Assembly: GCF_004345365.1 (NCBI RefSeq)
Contig: NZ_SLVF01000006.1
Location: 186,001 to 250,000 of the forward strand
DNA from: Kribbella sp. VKM Ac-2568
GTDB lineage: Bacteria > Actinomycetota > Actinomycetes > Propionibacteriales > Kribbellaceae
Direction of reading: 5' to 3'
DNA: 64,000 nucleotides
The notes under the pieces: model-generated
What the model saw: only the letters and a program-made list of their open reading frames with translations
The model's database searches: none
What the model was told of the DNA's origin: nothing
Program-made: the position numbers and the translations under genes
Shown here: piece after piece, positions 63,091 to 64,000 of the stretch
How the letters are laid out: the number at the start of each line of letters is the position of its first letter
Numbering within the stretch: position 1 is the first letter of the stretch

Positions 63091-64000
63091 ATGAAAACCA
63101 CACGGAAAGCACCAGTGCCCCGCGTAGGACACACTTCGGCGCGGGCGGCACTAGCTCTGGTCGCCGTGCTGGCGCTGGCCGGCTGCGGTGGCACCAACGA
63201 CCCGGGTGCCTCGGGCAACGAGGACCAGGGCGAGAAGAGTCCGCTCGCGGAGTACATGGGTGACGGGTTCATGAGCAGCTCCGGCGGCGGGATGCGGATC
63301 GCGGTCCGGGCCGGCGGCGGGCAGGGCTCGTCGGAGGAGGAGCTGGCCAAGCAGCGCAAGGTGGAGGACGGCACCGCCGCCTGTATGAAGGCGGCGGGAT
63401 TCGAGTACGTCGCGGTGCCGCCGGAGTCGAACCCCAAGTCCAAGTTCGACGACGCGTTCAACCTGCCGCCGGACAAGTTCGCCGAGCAGTACGGCTACGG
63501 CATCAGCACGATCGACTGGTCGAAGCCCGGCGGCGAGGACGACACCAACCCCAACACCAAGATCCGCAACGCGCTGTCCGCGACCGCCAAGAAGGCCTAC
63601 GACAAGGCGCTGAACGGGCCGAACGCGACCGGCGACGGCAACGTGATCGCGGTGCCGTCGGACGGCAAGAGCAGCAGCACCGGCCCGACCGACATGGGCT
63701 GCCGGGGCAAGGCGGTCGAGGAGGTCTACGGCAAGCGCGACATGCTGGCCGACTTCAGCAAGTACGAGTCGCTCTTCAAGGATATCGACGCGCTGCGGAA
63801 GCGGATCGAGTCCGACCAGCGCGTGGTCGACGCCACCGCGGCCTGGGCCGACTGCCTGGCTGACGCCGGGCACGCCGGGTTCAACAAGACCGACGAGCCG
63901 CGCGAGAAGGTCAGCCAGAAGCTCGACGAGCTGACCGGCAACGACAACGGCGGCCCTACCGGCGGGGCGACGCCCAAGAAGGGCAAGGTGACCGCGGTCG
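63091..64000 (+). CDS. Lipoprotein, 3' end beyond window
   Basis: At least 303 residues, ATG start (MKTTRKAPVPRVGHTSARAA). Signal peptide with lipobox LALAGC (Cys32). The mature part is polar, with Gly/Ser stretches and cysteines at 98 (ACMKAAGFEY), 204 (GCRGKAVEEVY) and 255 (WADCLADAGHAGF), a spacing pattern seen in actinobacterial lipoproteins located next to two-component systems. No family name known. Divergent from the RR/HK operon across 111 bp with regulator-like repeats. Confidence 0.85.
   Translation, partial: MKTTRKAPVPRVGHTSARAALALVAVLALAGCGGTNDPGASGNEDQGEKSPLAEYMGDGFMSSSGGGMRIAVRAGGGQGSSEEELAKQRKVEDGTAACMKAAGFEYVAVPPESNPKSKFDDAFNLPPDKFAEQYGYGISTIDWSKPGGEDDTNPNTKIRNALSATAKKAYDKALNGPNATGDGNVIAVPSDGKSSSTGPTDMGCRGKAVEEVYGKRDMLADFSKYESLFKDIDALRKRIESDQRVVDATAAWADCLADAGHAGFNKTDEPREKVSQKLDELTGNDNGGPTGGATPKKGKVTAV

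Noticed and set aside
1..64000. tRNA, rRNA, insertion sequences, prophage
   Set aside because: No tRNA T-arm pattern with matching stems, no rRNA sequence, and no transposase or integrase motif seen on either strand.

Overview
The window is a high-GC actinobacterial chromosome segment centred on the replication origin. Gene order (gyrA, gyrB, DUF721, recF, gnd, dnaN, dnaA | rpmH, rnpA, yidD, yidC, jag, rsmG, parA, parB ... cwlM, trxA, trxB, anti-sigma, sigM, pseudokinase, murJ, DUF6049, cca), frequent GTG starts and parS sites of the form GTTTCACGTGAAAC point to Actinomycetota. A Propionibacteriales member such as Kribbella is my best guess; this is inference from layout, not a database match. 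Only dnaA flanks and the parAB neighbourhood contain clear replication/segregation signals.

Layout. 1-10 kb: leftward replication genes (gyrA 5' end, gyrB, DUF721/DciA-like, recF, gnd, dnaN), interrupted by a rightward operon of three membrane-anchored proteins facing a polytopic membrane protein (2.8-6.0 kb). 10-12.7 kb: dnaA with DnaA boxes on both sides; transcription direction switches at dnaA/rpmH. 12.7-19.2 kb: rightward rpmH-rnpA-yidD-yidC-jag-rsmG-parA-parB. 19.2-23.7 kb: a gene-poor, repeat-rich stretch with a parS cluster, a 41-codon ORF between perfect inverted repeats, and a broken methyltransferase. 23.9-32.4 kb: DUF3817, SURF1, ddl, aminotransferase, a chain of overlapping small genes ending in a GNAT gene, DUF2784, a HAAS-type membrane protein, PadR and a divergent MMPL exporter. 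32.4-44 kb: the conserved cell-envelope/redox block cwlM-trxA-trxB-anti-sigma-sigM-pseudokinase-murJ-DUF6049 with divergent cca. 44-50.8 kb: small metabolic genes, an amidase, a VOC protein and a secreted GH30 glycosidase. 50.9-59 kb: LacI and TetR regulators and a six-gene acyl-CoA operon (ACAD, SDR, APH-type kinase, histidine phosphatase, SDR, LLM oxidoreductase), then a divergent SRPBCC/MarR pair. 59-64 kb: two small genes, an HK/RR two-component system and a divergent, truncated lipoprotein.

How it works together. The centre initiates replication (DnaA, DnaN, RecF, gyrase, DciA-like loader), segregates the origin (ParA, ParB and seven candidate parS sites) and inserts membrane proteins (YidC, YidD). 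The cwlM-murJ block controls peptidoglycan precursor supply and export and thiol redox, with its own ECF sigma/anti-sigma pair. The most interesting accessory items are the ACAD/kinase/SDR operon, which resembles a 4-hydroxyacyl-CoA (levulinate-type) catabolic route, the parS-rich gene-free spacer, and the HK whose sensor shares cysteine motifs with the divergently encoded lipoprotein.
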